Shown piece after piece: positions 1-5,031 of a stretch of 12,262 bases of DNA. The position numbers and the translations under genes are program-made. Source of the stretch: Defluviitaleaceae bacterium. GTDB lineage: Bacteria > Bacillota > Clostridia > Lachnospirales > WRAX01. The notes beneath the pieces are model-generated. The model did not search any database. It saw nothing but the letters and a program-made list of their open reading frames with translations, and was not told where the DNA came from. Each line of letters starts with the position of its first letter. The first letter of the stretch is position 1. Where the stretch lies: NCBI GenBank assembly GCA_009787945.1, contig WQSI01000047.1:1-12262 (forward strand). The letters run 5' to 3'.

Positions 1-1023
1 GGGAATGTCACTACCTCTGCCAAATCCGCCGCCGCCACTTGGTCTGCCGCCTTGACCGCCACCTTGTCTAAATCCTCCCTGACCACCTTGCTGTCCACCT
101 TGACGGAAGCCGCCTTGACCGCCGCCCTGCGGACGATTGCCATATTGAGGTCTGTCACCTTGAGGTCTATCGCCATGTTGGCGTGGAGGGCGGTCGCCCT
201 GTGGTCTATCACCGTGCTGACGTGGGGGTCTGTCGCCCTGTGGTCTGTCACCATGTTGACGCGGAGGACGGTCGCCATAAGGTCTATCGCCTTGCGGGCG
301 TGGGGGTCTATCCCCTCGTGGTCTGTCGCCATGAGGGCGGTCACCACGGGGCAAAGGCTTGCCATCAGCACCAAGTCTGGGCTGTCTTGGCAAAGGTTTG
401 CCGTCTGGCCCCATAGGTCTGGGCTTTCGGGGTATGGGCTTGCCATCTGCATCATAACGCACAGGATGGGGCAAAGGTTTGCCGTCAGCACCCATTCTGG
501 GCTGTCTTGGCAGGGGTTTGCCGTCTTGCCCAAGGGGGCGTTTTTTGCGGGGAATTGGCTTGCCGTCCGCATCATAATAAACAGGCGGGGGCAAAGGTTT
601 GCCGTCTGGCCCCATGGGACGCTTCCGCGGTATAGGGTTGCCGTCTGCATCATATTGACGAGGTTCGTAAGGCACAACATTGCCGTCCTTATCATAACGA
701 ACAGGACGTTCTGGTCTGGCAGGACGAGCAGGACGCACATCCCCAGCAGGCTTTGTTTCCGCGGGCTTTTCAGCAGGTGCAGAGGCGGCAGGCTTTTCCA
801 TTTTTGGTTCTGCTGCCTTCTTTTCATTTTTCGGTTTTTTATCTGCAGGTTTTATTTTAGGCGCATCTTTGCCGAAATGCGTAGCAACCTTGCCCACCAC
901 ATCGGCATCCAAGCCTGCAAAATGGGTCTTTGCTTCTATGTTCAATTGGGGTAAAAATTTCATTATGTCAGACGAGCCAACCCCAAGCTCCTTTGCTAAT
1001 TCATGTATCCGTTTTTTTGCCAT
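1..1023 (-). CDS. infB: Translation initiation factor IF-2, N-terminal part (partial)
   Basis: IF-2 is the GTPase that brings initiator tRNA to the ribosome in the cytoplasm. Only the first 341 codons are present; the gene runs off the left edge, so the GTPase domain is not visible. The start reads MAKKRIHELAKELGV, the classic IF-2 N-terminal helical domain (about residues 1-55). It is followed by a Lys/Ala/Pro/Glu-rich stretch (about 56-110), a DGKPLPR/DADGKPIPRK repeat zone (about 112-225), a GDRP-repeat zone (about 226-295) and a Gly/Gln/Arg-rich zone (about 300-341). The ATG directly follows the ylxQ stop codon (TAAATG), with only a weak GGTGA Shine-Dalgarno, so translational coupling is likely. 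IF-2 N-termini are variable and low-complexity in many Clostridia, so the repeats do not weaken the call. Family identity rests on the N-terminal domain plus the nusA-ylxR-ylxQ context. Confidence 0.95.
   Translation of the reverse strand, partial: MAKKRIHELAKELGVGSSDIMKFLPQLNIEAKTHFAGLDADVVGKVATHFGKDAPKIKPADKKPKNEKKAAEPKMEKPAASAPAEKPAETKPAGDVRPARPARPERPVRYDKDGNVVPYEPRQYDADGNPIPRKRPMGPDGKPLPPPVYYDADGKPIPRKKRPLGQDGKPLPRQPRMGADGKPLPHPVRYDADGKPIPRKPRPMGPDGKPLPRQPRLGADGKPLPRGDRPHGDRPRGDRPPRPQGDRPYGDRPPRQHGDRPQGDRPPRQHGDRPQGDRPPRQHGDRPQGDRPQYGNRPQGGGQGGFRQGGQQGGQGGFRQGGGQGGRPSGGGGFGRGSDIP
140..348 (-). repeat. GDRP repeat zone inside infB
   Basis: In the infB frame this encodes about a dozen GDRP tetrapeptides. 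The last part is a nearly exact 13-residue unit (PPRQHGDRPQGDR) repeated three times, corresponding to a 39-bp DNA period. It leads directly into a Gly-rich segment with GGFRQGG motifs (positions 1-123) that resembles RGG-type RNA-binding tails. The zone is strongly basic and likely unstructured. Confidence 0.85.
349..690 (-). repeat. DGKP repeat zone inside infB
   Basis: In the infB reading frame this part encodes degenerate repeats built from RPMGPDGKPLPR, GADGKPLP and YDADGKPIPRK. The longest recurring block is about 40 residues (RP-x-G-x-DGKPLPRQPR-x-GADGKPLP followed by YDADGKPIPRK). At DNA level the same short strings recur, for example the stretch around 391-414 and again around 592-615. 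The segment is proline- and lysine-rich and probably disordered. Confidence 0.85.
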
Positions 1024-1344
1024 TTAGTCACCCATGCTTTCAATAATTTCTAAAATCTTTTTGCTAAATCCCTCATCAGTGACCACAATGGCCGCCCGAC
1101 TGTGTGTACCAATAGCTTCGCCCATCTGCTCTTTCGTGAAAAAGCTGTGTATTGGCACTTTATAAAAAGTTGTTTTATTTGTAAATTTCTTTTTAGTGCC
1201 TGCGGAAGCGTCAGTTGCAACAAGCAGAAGATGGGCTTGCCCCTTCTGCACTGCTTTTTCGCAACCTTCCTCCCCCGTCACCACTTTACCCGCCTTACGA
1301 GCCAGAGAAACCATGGACAACAGGCGTTTTTCCTTTAAATCCAT
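1024..1344 (-). CDS. ylxQ: L7Ae-family ribosomal-type protein YlxQ
   Basis: This is a 106-residue protein of the L7Ae/L30e/Gadd45 RNA-binding fold, the family that recognises kink-turn RNA. Family features are the opening segment with LLSMVSLARKAGKVVTGEEG and the core LLLVATDASAGTKKKF, which match the helix-strand pattern of YlxQ. The length is typical (about 100). The ATG lies 10 nt inside the end of ylxR, and an AGGAG about 8 nt upstream supports this start. Its stop codon abuts the infB ATG. Position between ylxR and infB is the conserved Firmicute arrangement. The exact cellular role of YlxQ is not established; an RNA-binding or ribosome-associated role is inferred from the family. Confidence 0.93.
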   Translation of the reverse strand: MDLKEKRLLSMVSLARKAGKVVTGEEGCEKAVQKGQAHLLLVATDASAGTKKKFTNKTTFYKVPIHSFFTKEQMGEAIGTHSRAAIVVTDEGFSKKILEIIESMGD

Positions 1345-1580
1345 TGGCTTAGCTCCTCATAAACATTCTGTGGCACTTTCAACTTAAAAGAATTGTTGAA
1401 AGCACTTTTTTTCATGGTTTTCGCCAAACATTCGGCAGATTTGCACATATATGCCCCCCGCCCAGGAGTTTTGCAGGTGTCATCCACTGCAAAGCCCCCT
1501 TCTGGCAGGCGCACAACCCGCAACAGGGTTGTTTTATCAACCATTTGGCGGCAACCTACACAACGGCGCAAGCTGGGCAT
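1335..1580 (-). CDS. ylxR: YlxR family protein (DUF448, RNase P modulator type)
   Basis: This is an 81-residue basic protein. Signature motifs are LRRCVGCRQM near the N-terminus and TPGRGAYMC at about residues 33-41, both diagnostic of the YlxR/DUF448 family. Family members bind RNA, and YlxR has been renamed RnpM for its interaction with RNase P RNA; transfer of that role here is inference. The ATG at 1580 puts the gene 25 nt after the nusA stop, with an AAAGG about 14 nt upstream. The frame stays open much further upstream, but that extension reads the nusA acidic repeat in another frame as MTTNTTTI and is not credible. A GTG at 1622 is a less likely alternative start. The 3' end overlaps ylxQ by 10 nt. 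Confidence 0.9.
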   Translation of the reverse strand: MPSLRRCVGCRQMVDKTTLLRVVRLPEGGFAVDDTCKTPGRGAYMCKSAECLAKTMKKSAFNNSFKLKVPQNVYEELSQWI

Positions 1581-1605
1581 TTTACCACGAGGCGAACCTT
1601 TGGTT

Positions 1606-2883
1606 TTATTTATTGTCGTCACCCGCTTCTTCGTAGTCATAATCGTCGTCGTATTCGTAGTCATAATCGTCGTCGTATTCGTAGTCATAATCGTCATCAT
1701 AAACATATTGGTCGTCAAATTGCTCTTCGTCGCCCTTATATTCATAATATTCTGCCGCCGCCTCTGCGTATTCCGAAACGCTAACAGGGGCTTCTTTGGT
1801 CATATTCTCCAAATAATCAGCTTTGGTTATTGCGCCTTCTTCGCGGGCTTTGGTTTCGCTCTTAATGTCGATACGAAAACCTGTAAGTTTAGCCGCAAGG
1901 CGGGCGTTTTGCCCTTCTCTGCCAATTGCAAGGGATAGCTGATTGTCAGGAACGACAATCTTTGCCATTTTGCCCCCTTCTTCAATAACCACTGCCAAAA
2001 CCTGGGCAGGTGACAAAGCTGCCGCAATAAACTCCCGCGGGTCGTCAGAATGGAGAATAATGTCAATTTTCTCCCCATTAAGCTCATCCACAACCATATT
2101 AACACGAGCCCCAGCGTTACCCACGCAAGAACCAACAGCATCAACATTCTCATTCTCGCTAGAAACAGCAATTTTCGTGCGGAAGCCTGCCTCACGTGCC
2201 ACAGCGCGGATGGTTACTGTGCCATCTGCCACCTCTGGCACTTCCTGCTCAAAAAGCCTTGTCACAAGCTCTGGATGAGAGCGGGAAACGCTGATGGTTG
2301 GCGCACCACGAGTGCCTTCACGCACATCTAAAACCACAACTTTCAGCCTTTGCCCTTGGAAATATTGCTCCCCTGGTATCTGCTCAACAGGCAGTAAAAC
2401 CAAATCTCTGTTGTCACCTGCCATATGGACATTACGCTTGTCAATCCTGTCTACAACAGCGGAAACCAACTGCATTTCCTTACTTTTGTACTCGCTTACA
2501 ACTTTACTGCGCTCGGCTTCACGCAATTTTTGCACAACAACCTGTTTCGCCGCTTGGGCAACCACCCTACCAGCACCGTCTAATGTGATGGGAAGCTCTA
2601 TAATATCCTCAAGCTCATACTCTCGGTTAAGCTCCCGCGCATCTTCCAGGCTTATTTCTGAAAAATTGTCGTAAACATCTTCAACGACGGTTTTTTGGGC
2701 AAAAATTTTCATTTCCCCCGTGTTGCGGTCAATAATCGCCCGCACATTTTCGCTTGTTCCATGATGTTTTTTGCAAGCCGCCAAAAGCGCCATTTCAATG
2801 GCTTCAAAAAGCGACTCTCTATCAATCCCCTTTTCCTTTTCAATAAGATTAATGGTGTTGATAAACTCGTTGTTACCAGACAA
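1606..2883 (-). CDS. nusA: Transcription termination/antitermination factor NusA
   Basis: NusA binds RNA polymerase and nascent RNA to modulate pausing, termination and antitermination. The protein has 425 residues. The N-terminal polymerase-binding domain covers about 1-125, with EKEKGI..ESLFEAIEMALLAA. The S1 domain is at about 134-200. Two KH domains follow, with SRSHPELV, GTVTIRAVAREAGFRTKIAV, GNAGARV and VPDNQLSLAIGREGQNARLAAKLTG. It is longer than the 371-residue B. subtilis protein because of an acidic Tyr/Asp/Glu tail of about 50 residues ending in three DDDYDYEY-like units. The start is the TTG at 2883: AAGGAGGG (2898-2891) is correctly spaced for it, and too close to the alternative TTG at 2889. 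rimP is not upstream. A promoter and a hairpin precede the gene. Confidence 0.96.
   Translation of the reverse strand: MSGNNEFINTINLIEKEKGIDRESLFEAIEMALLAACKKHHGTSENVRAIIDRNTGEMKIFAQKTVVEDVYDNFSEISLEDARELNREYELEDIIELPITLDGAGRVVAQAAKQVVVQKLREAERSKVVSEYKSKEMQLVSAVVDRIDKRNVHMAGDNRDLVLLPVEQIPGEQYFQGQRLKVVVLDVREGTRGAPTISVSRSHPELVTRLFEQEVPEVADGTVTIRAVAREAGFRTKIAVSSENENVDAVGSCVGNAGARVNMVVDELNGEKIDIILHSDDPREFIAAALSPAQVLAVVIEEGGKMAKIVVPDNQLSLAIGREGQNARLAAKLTGFRIDIKSETKAREEGAITKADYLENMTKEAPVSVSEYAEAAAEYYEYKGDEEQFDDQYVYDDDYDYEYDDDYDYEYDDDYDYEEAGDDNK
1631..1702 (-). repeat. 24-bp tandem repeat in the nusA 3' end
   Basis: Three head-to-tail copies of a 24-bp unit lie at 1631-1654, 1655-1678 and 1679-1702. 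The first two are identical and the third diverges at its end. In the nusA frame each unit encodes an eight-residue acidic/aromatic block of DDDYDYEY type. Because 24 is a multiple of three, copy-number changes would keep the frame. Confidence 0.95.
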
Positions 2884-2890
2884 CTGCAAT

Positions 2891-2898
2891 CCCTCCTT
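2891..2898 (-). promoter_or_regulatory. Ribosome binding site of nusA, decides the TTG start
   Basis: On the minus strand AAGGAGGG is followed by ATTGCAG and then the TTG at 2883, a spacing of about 8 nt from AGGAGG. The other in-frame TTG (2889) lies only 2 nt from AGGAGG, too close for normal initiation, so 2883 is preferred. Confidence 0.75.
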
Positions 2899-2939
2899 GG
2901 CTTGCTAAATTTTTAAAATTTTCTTTTAAATTTTCTATA

Positions 2940-2978
2940 TTATAATAAAAGAGCGAGCTGTTTCGCGCTCACTCTTTT
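2940..2978 (-). terminator. Terminator-like hairpin in the nusA leader (possible attenuator)
   Basis: On the minus strand AAAAGAGTGAGC (2978-2967) pairs with GCTCGCTCTTTT (2958-2947) around an 8-nt loop: 12 pairs with one G-U wobble. The U-rich stretch ATTATAATATA follows. Read on the plus strand the wobble becomes a C-A mismatch, so the minus orientation is favoured. It lies about 28 nt past the stop of the small ORF ending at 3007 and about 57 nt before the nusA start codon. It could therefore terminate the small gene or act as an attenuator in the nusA leader. Confidence 0.65.
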
Positions 2979-3005
2979 CATACAAACTATGATAAGAACA
3001 CCCAC

Positions 3006-3034
3006 ATTATAGCACACCACCAAAGAAATTGCAA
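3006..3034 (-). promoter_or_regulatory. Sigma-A-like promoter of the nusA operon
   Basis: Minus strand: -35 TTGCAA (3034-3029; 4 of 6 match to TTGACA), spacer 17 bp, -10 TATAAT (3011-3006; perfect). The predicted transcript start is near 2999, giving a leader of about 115 nt that contains the hairpin at 2978-2947. The -10 overlaps the stop codon of the upstream small ORF. This is a sequence match only. Confidence 0.6.
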
Positions 3035-3225
3035 GGCTTTTTTTGCATTTTCCCAAAAATTTCTTCACCAATTGCTGTGGCGGCTGTGCAAGACATGTGC
3101 GAGGCGTGGCTGCAATCTCCACAGGCGGAAAATGGGCGGCTTGCAAGCCCTGCATCCCGCCCAAATGTGCCTTTAGGGCATAGGGCATTTCGCTCTTTTG
3201 GGTTTGCTTCATAAATATTTGTCAT
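3007..3225 (-). CDS. Small Cys-rich protein of unknown function
   Basis: This is a 72-residue ORF that I do not recognise. It begins MTNIYEANPKERNALCPKG and holds five cysteines (16, 35, 38, 46, 65), including an ACGDC pair with His40, His43 and Cys46 close by. That arrangement could bind a metal, which is inference. There is no signal peptide or membrane segment. Evidence for coding: an AAAGGAG about 11 nt before the ATG, codon choice like the neighbours (CCA, GCA, GAA, AAA, GGC), and a TATAAT 57 nt upstream of the start on the same strand. The overlapping 90-residue ORF in another frame (3212-2940) has no comparable ribosome site and runs through the nusA promoter and leader hairpin. The gene sits divergent to the gene at 3358 and upstream of nusA, where rimP would be expected, but it does not resemble RimP. 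Confidence 0.5.
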   Translation of the reverse strand: MTNIYEANPKERNALCPKGTFGRDAGLASRPFSACGDCSHASHMSCTAATAIGEEIFGKMQKKPCNFFGGVL

Positions 3226-3281
3226 AACAGGCGCATCTCCTTTAAAAGGTCATACGCCAATTATGCCCTGTTTGTTGTGTC

Positions 3282-3287
3282 ATTATA
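3282..3287 (-). promoter_or_regulatory. Possible -10 element for the small Cys-rich ORF
   Basis: A perfect TATAAT lies on the minus strand, 57 nt upstream of the ATG at 3225. No good -35 hexamer is visible at 16-18 bp spacing (AAAACT at 17). A TG directly precedes it but is one base off the extended -10 position. Weak evidence. Confidence 0.35.
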
Positions 3288-3357
3288 CAGGTTCTAATGC
3301 CCTCAGTTTTACATATATTTGTTTTGATGGAATGACATTTTGAGCGAGGTTGACATT

Positions 3358-4311
3358 ATGAAAAATTATTTTAGACAATTTATAGTCCTTTCCGCAGACA
3401 GACCAAGTGCAGGCAAACAAGCAACGGGGCGTGTGGTTTTAGAAGCCAAGGATGACCATGGAAAAGCCACTGTTTACCTGCAAAACCTAGCACAAGGCAG
3501 GTACAAACTGCTGTTATTCGCAAAAGGTGAAGGTGAAAATTTTGCTACAGATGCGGGGGTTGTTGCTGTTTGCGACAAAGGCCGCTTTGAAGGCAAATTT
3601 GAATTTAAACGCAGGGATATTGCAGGATGCGGGCTTGCTGTGGACAATATAGAAGGGGCGGCAATTATACAAGCTTCAGAAAATTTTAATGGGCAGGGGG
3701 ATATTTCCGTGGCGCTTGCGGGGTTTAGGGATGCGCCATATTCCTGGCGTATTAACTTGCGTTTTCCTGGGTTTGACCCAAAAACCGAGAAGGTTGAAGC
3801 TGCCAATCAAGAGCCTCTGCACATACCAGAGCCAGAGTCAGCACCAATGCCAGCACCAGAGCCTGTTTTGCCAGCAATCCCAGAAGAAGTACCAAGCCCC
3901 GTCTACAGCGGTAGCATAGCAGATTTTCAGCACACCCATAACCCAGTCCAGCCAGAAAAGCCTGTGCCGCAACCAAATCGCCATCTGGACAGCTTTTTTG
4001 AAGCCAGCAGACCAGTGGACCTTTTCCGCGACCACAAACCCTATATAAAATGGGTTGCCGCCAACTTAAAAGACATGCAAGCCCTGGAAATGGGTGACGA
4101 GGAAATTCGCAACAGCCCATTTGTGCAAGAAAAATCCCATAGATACCGCCACATTTTAATGGGCCGTGATGAAAATGGCAATTACGCCCTTGCTGTGCCA
4201 GATGTTTTTTGCAAACATGTGTCAAGAGAGGAATTTGATGCCTTTAAGCTCTGCCAGCCAGGCACACCTGTAGACGGCAGCCCAGGATACTGGGTTAAAT
4301 ATTTTGGGTAA
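3358..4311 (+). CDS. Conserved two-domain clostridial-type protein of unknown function
   Basis: This is a 317-residue protein with no assigned function. An N-terminal, probably beta-rich domain (about 1-140) starts MKNYFRQFIVLSADRPSAGK and has RVVLEAKDDHGKATVYLQNL and a RRDIAGCGLAVDNIEGAAII segment. A Pro/Glu-rich linker covers about 150-205. The C-terminal domain (about 225-317) has YRHILMGRDENGNYALAVPDVF and ends PGYWVKYFG. From memory, proteins with this layout (N-terminal domain, Pro-rich linker, C-terminal segment with a GR-x-E-x-G-x-Y-x-x-x-VP motif and a final GYW) occur in Clostridia; I cannot name a verified family. There is no signal peptide, so it is likely cytoplasmic. The ATG at 3358 is chosen because GAGG lies 8 nt upstream. 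A TTG at 3340 in the same frame would add six residues but has a poorer ribosome site. It is divergent from the small ORF and nusA operon. Confidence 0.85.
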   Translation: MKNYFRQFIVLSADRPSAGKQATGRVVLEAKDDHGKATVYLQNLAQGRYKLLLFAKGEGENFATDAGVVAVCDKGRFEGKFEFKRRDIAGCGLAVDNIEGAAIIQASENFNGQGDISVALAGFRDAPYSWRINLRFPGFDPKTEKVEAANQEPLHIPEPESAPMPAPEPVLPAIPEEVPSPVYSGSIADFQHTHNPVQPEKPVPQPNRHLDSFFEASRPVDLFRDHKPYIKWVAANLKDMQALEMGDEEIRNSPFVQEKSHRYRHILMGRDENGNYALAVPDVFCKHVSREEFDAFKLCQPGTPVDGSPGYWVKYFG

Positions 4312-4398
4312 ATTTTATTTTTTAACAGCAAACCTTTTCGTAAAAACTGCGTATACTTATTTAGAAGCCATAATTAACGTATACAAGGAGGAAAAATT

Positions 4399-4776
4399 AT
4401 GCAGGAAGAAAGAATGAAGGTTTTAGAAATGATTAACGAAGGGAAAATCACAGCTGACGAGGGGGCGAAGTTGCTAGAAGCCCTGCGCTGTGGTGACGGC
4501 GGGCAAAAATTTGAAGAAAAGTTCAACAAATTTGCCCATGACACAAAGGACTTTTTTAAAGATGTAGGCGGCAAAATTAACGAAATGTATAAAGAGGTTG
4601 AACCCAAGGTAAAATCTGCCACTCAAAAAGTGGTTTCCAAAACAGCAGACATTGCCGAAAACATCTCCCAAAAGCTGGACGAAAAAGCAAAAAGCATGGA
4701 AGCTGACTGCGGCTGTTGCTGCTCCACCGACGAAGCCCCAGAGGGCAACGGTCCAAGACCAGAAGAAAAAGAATAA
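4399..4776 (+). CDS. Small SHOCT-like/YvlB N-terminal-type protein with Cys cluster
   Basis: This is a 125-residue protein. Residues 1-30 (MQEERMKVLEMINEGKITADEGAKLLEAL) match the short helical segment found at the N-terminus of YvlB/LiaX-type proteins, sometimes described as SHOCT-like. Residues about 35-100 form one long, charged, alternating Lys/Glu and hydrophobic helix, suited to an amphipathic or coiled-coil role. The tail has a tight cysteine cluster (Cys104, 106, 107, 108) and ends in an acidic Pro/Glu segment. There is no signal peptide or membrane span. The AAGGAGG 8 nt before the ATG is near ideal. An intrinsic terminator follows within 6 nt of the stop. The gap of 87 nt from the previous gene contains no clear promoter. 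In relatives the N-terminal segment is linked to envelope-stress proteins; a similar role here is only a guess. Confidence 0.8.
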   Translation: MQEERMKVLEMINEGKITADEGAKLLEALRCGDGGQKFEEKFNKFAHDTKDFFKDVGGKINEMYKEVEPKVKSATQKVVSKTADIAENISQKLDEKAKSMEADCGCCCSTDEAPEGNGPRPEEKE

Positions 4777-4781
4777 ACCGC

Positions 4782-4818
4782 AAAAACGCCACCAAGATAA
4801 TCTTGATGGCGTTTTTTT
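4782..4818 (+). terminator. Intrinsic terminator after the SHOCT-like gene
   Basis: ACGCCACCAAGA (4786-4797) pairs with TCTTGATGGCGT (4801-4812), with one C-A mismatch and a three-base loop. Seven T residues follow (4812-4818). It starts just after the stop codon at 4776. Confidence 0.9.
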
Positions 4819-4830
4819 ACATACAATAAC

Positions 4831-4864
4831 AAAAACCCCGCCACAGGGGGGTGGTGGCGGGGTT
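4831..4864 (-). terminator. GC-rich hairpin acting as a terminator on the minus strand
   Basis: AACCCCGCCAC (4834-4844) pairs perfectly with GTGGCGGGGTT (4854-4864), 11 bp with a 9-nt loop. Read on the minus strand the stem is followed directly by a T-rich run (TTTTTGTTATTG), which makes a strong intrinsic terminator. On the plus strand no U tract follows. No minus-strand gene lies to the right to be terminated, so its purpose is open. The plus strand of the loop and right arm is very G-rich (4846-4874). Confidence 0.6.
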
Positions 4865-4879
4865 ATTGAGGGGGATATT

Positions 4880-4921
4880 ATGAACTCACTGCTCCGATGG
4901 AGCTTTCACAAGTCACACTAA
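4880..4921 (+). CDS. Possible 13-residue peptide ORF
   Basis: An ATG at 4880 follows GAGGGGG with 5 nt spacing and opens a 13-codon frame (MNSLLRWSFHKSH) ending in TAA. No promoter was found for it and the G-rich site may have arisen by chance from the adjacent hairpin. The frame contains a GCTCC-GAT-GGAGC hairpin. Listed because the 4819-5031 gap is otherwise empty apart from this, the hairpin and the promoter. Confidence 0.15.
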   Translation: MNSLLRWSFHKSH

Positions 4922-4960
4922 TAATATTTTCCATAGGGTTGGGATTTTATACAGCCAATG

Positions 4961-4988
4961 GAATATTTTTTCTTCCAAGCCATATACT
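4961..4988 (+). promoter_or_regulatory. Sigma-E-like sporulation promoter of sipL
   Basis: GAATATT (4961-4967) fits the B. subtilis sigma-E -35 consensus KMATATT fully. CATATACT (4981-4988) matches 7 of 8 positions of the -10 consensus CATACAMT. The spacer is 13 bp, one less than the usual 14-15. The element lies about 44 nt before the sipL start codon. sipL is a mother-cell sporulation gene in C. difficile, which agrees with sigma-E control. Confidence 0.65.
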
Positions 4989-5031
4989 CTAATAGCGAAA
5001 AACTAACAAAACATAACGCAGGAGGGGTTTT

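Noticed and set aside
52..954. 300-codon ORF on the plus strand opposite infB
   Set aside because: It is the antisense of the low-complexity infB repeats. Its product is a repetitive Leu/Ser/Arg/Trp string with no domain, while the minus strand gives a clear IF-2 N-terminus.
1581..1745. N-terminal extension of ylxR to an ATG at 1745
   Set aside because: The extension reads the nusA acidic repeat out of frame (MTTNTTTI units), gives an unnatural sequence, and overlaps nusA by 140 nt. YlxR proteins start close to the CVGC motif.
2939..2944. Second TATAAT on the minus strand just upstream of nusA
   Set aside because: It falls in the AT-rich tail of the hairpin and has no acceptable -35 at 16-18 bp; the pair at 3034-3006 is better.
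2940..3212. 90-codon minus-strand ORF overlapping the Cys-rich ORF
   Set aside because: No ribosome binding site. It runs through the promoter-like and hairpin sequences upstream of nusA. The frame starting at 3225 has the better ribosome site.
4350..4385. Two GTATAC palindromes 28 bp apart before the SHOCT-like gene
   Set aside because: Six-base palindromes in AT-rich DNA are likely by chance, and no -35 supports the TATACT inside the first one.
4846..4874. G-quadruplex in the G-rich stretch
   Set aside because: Only three runs of three or more G are separated by loops; the hairpin explains most of the composition. It was kept only as a remark.
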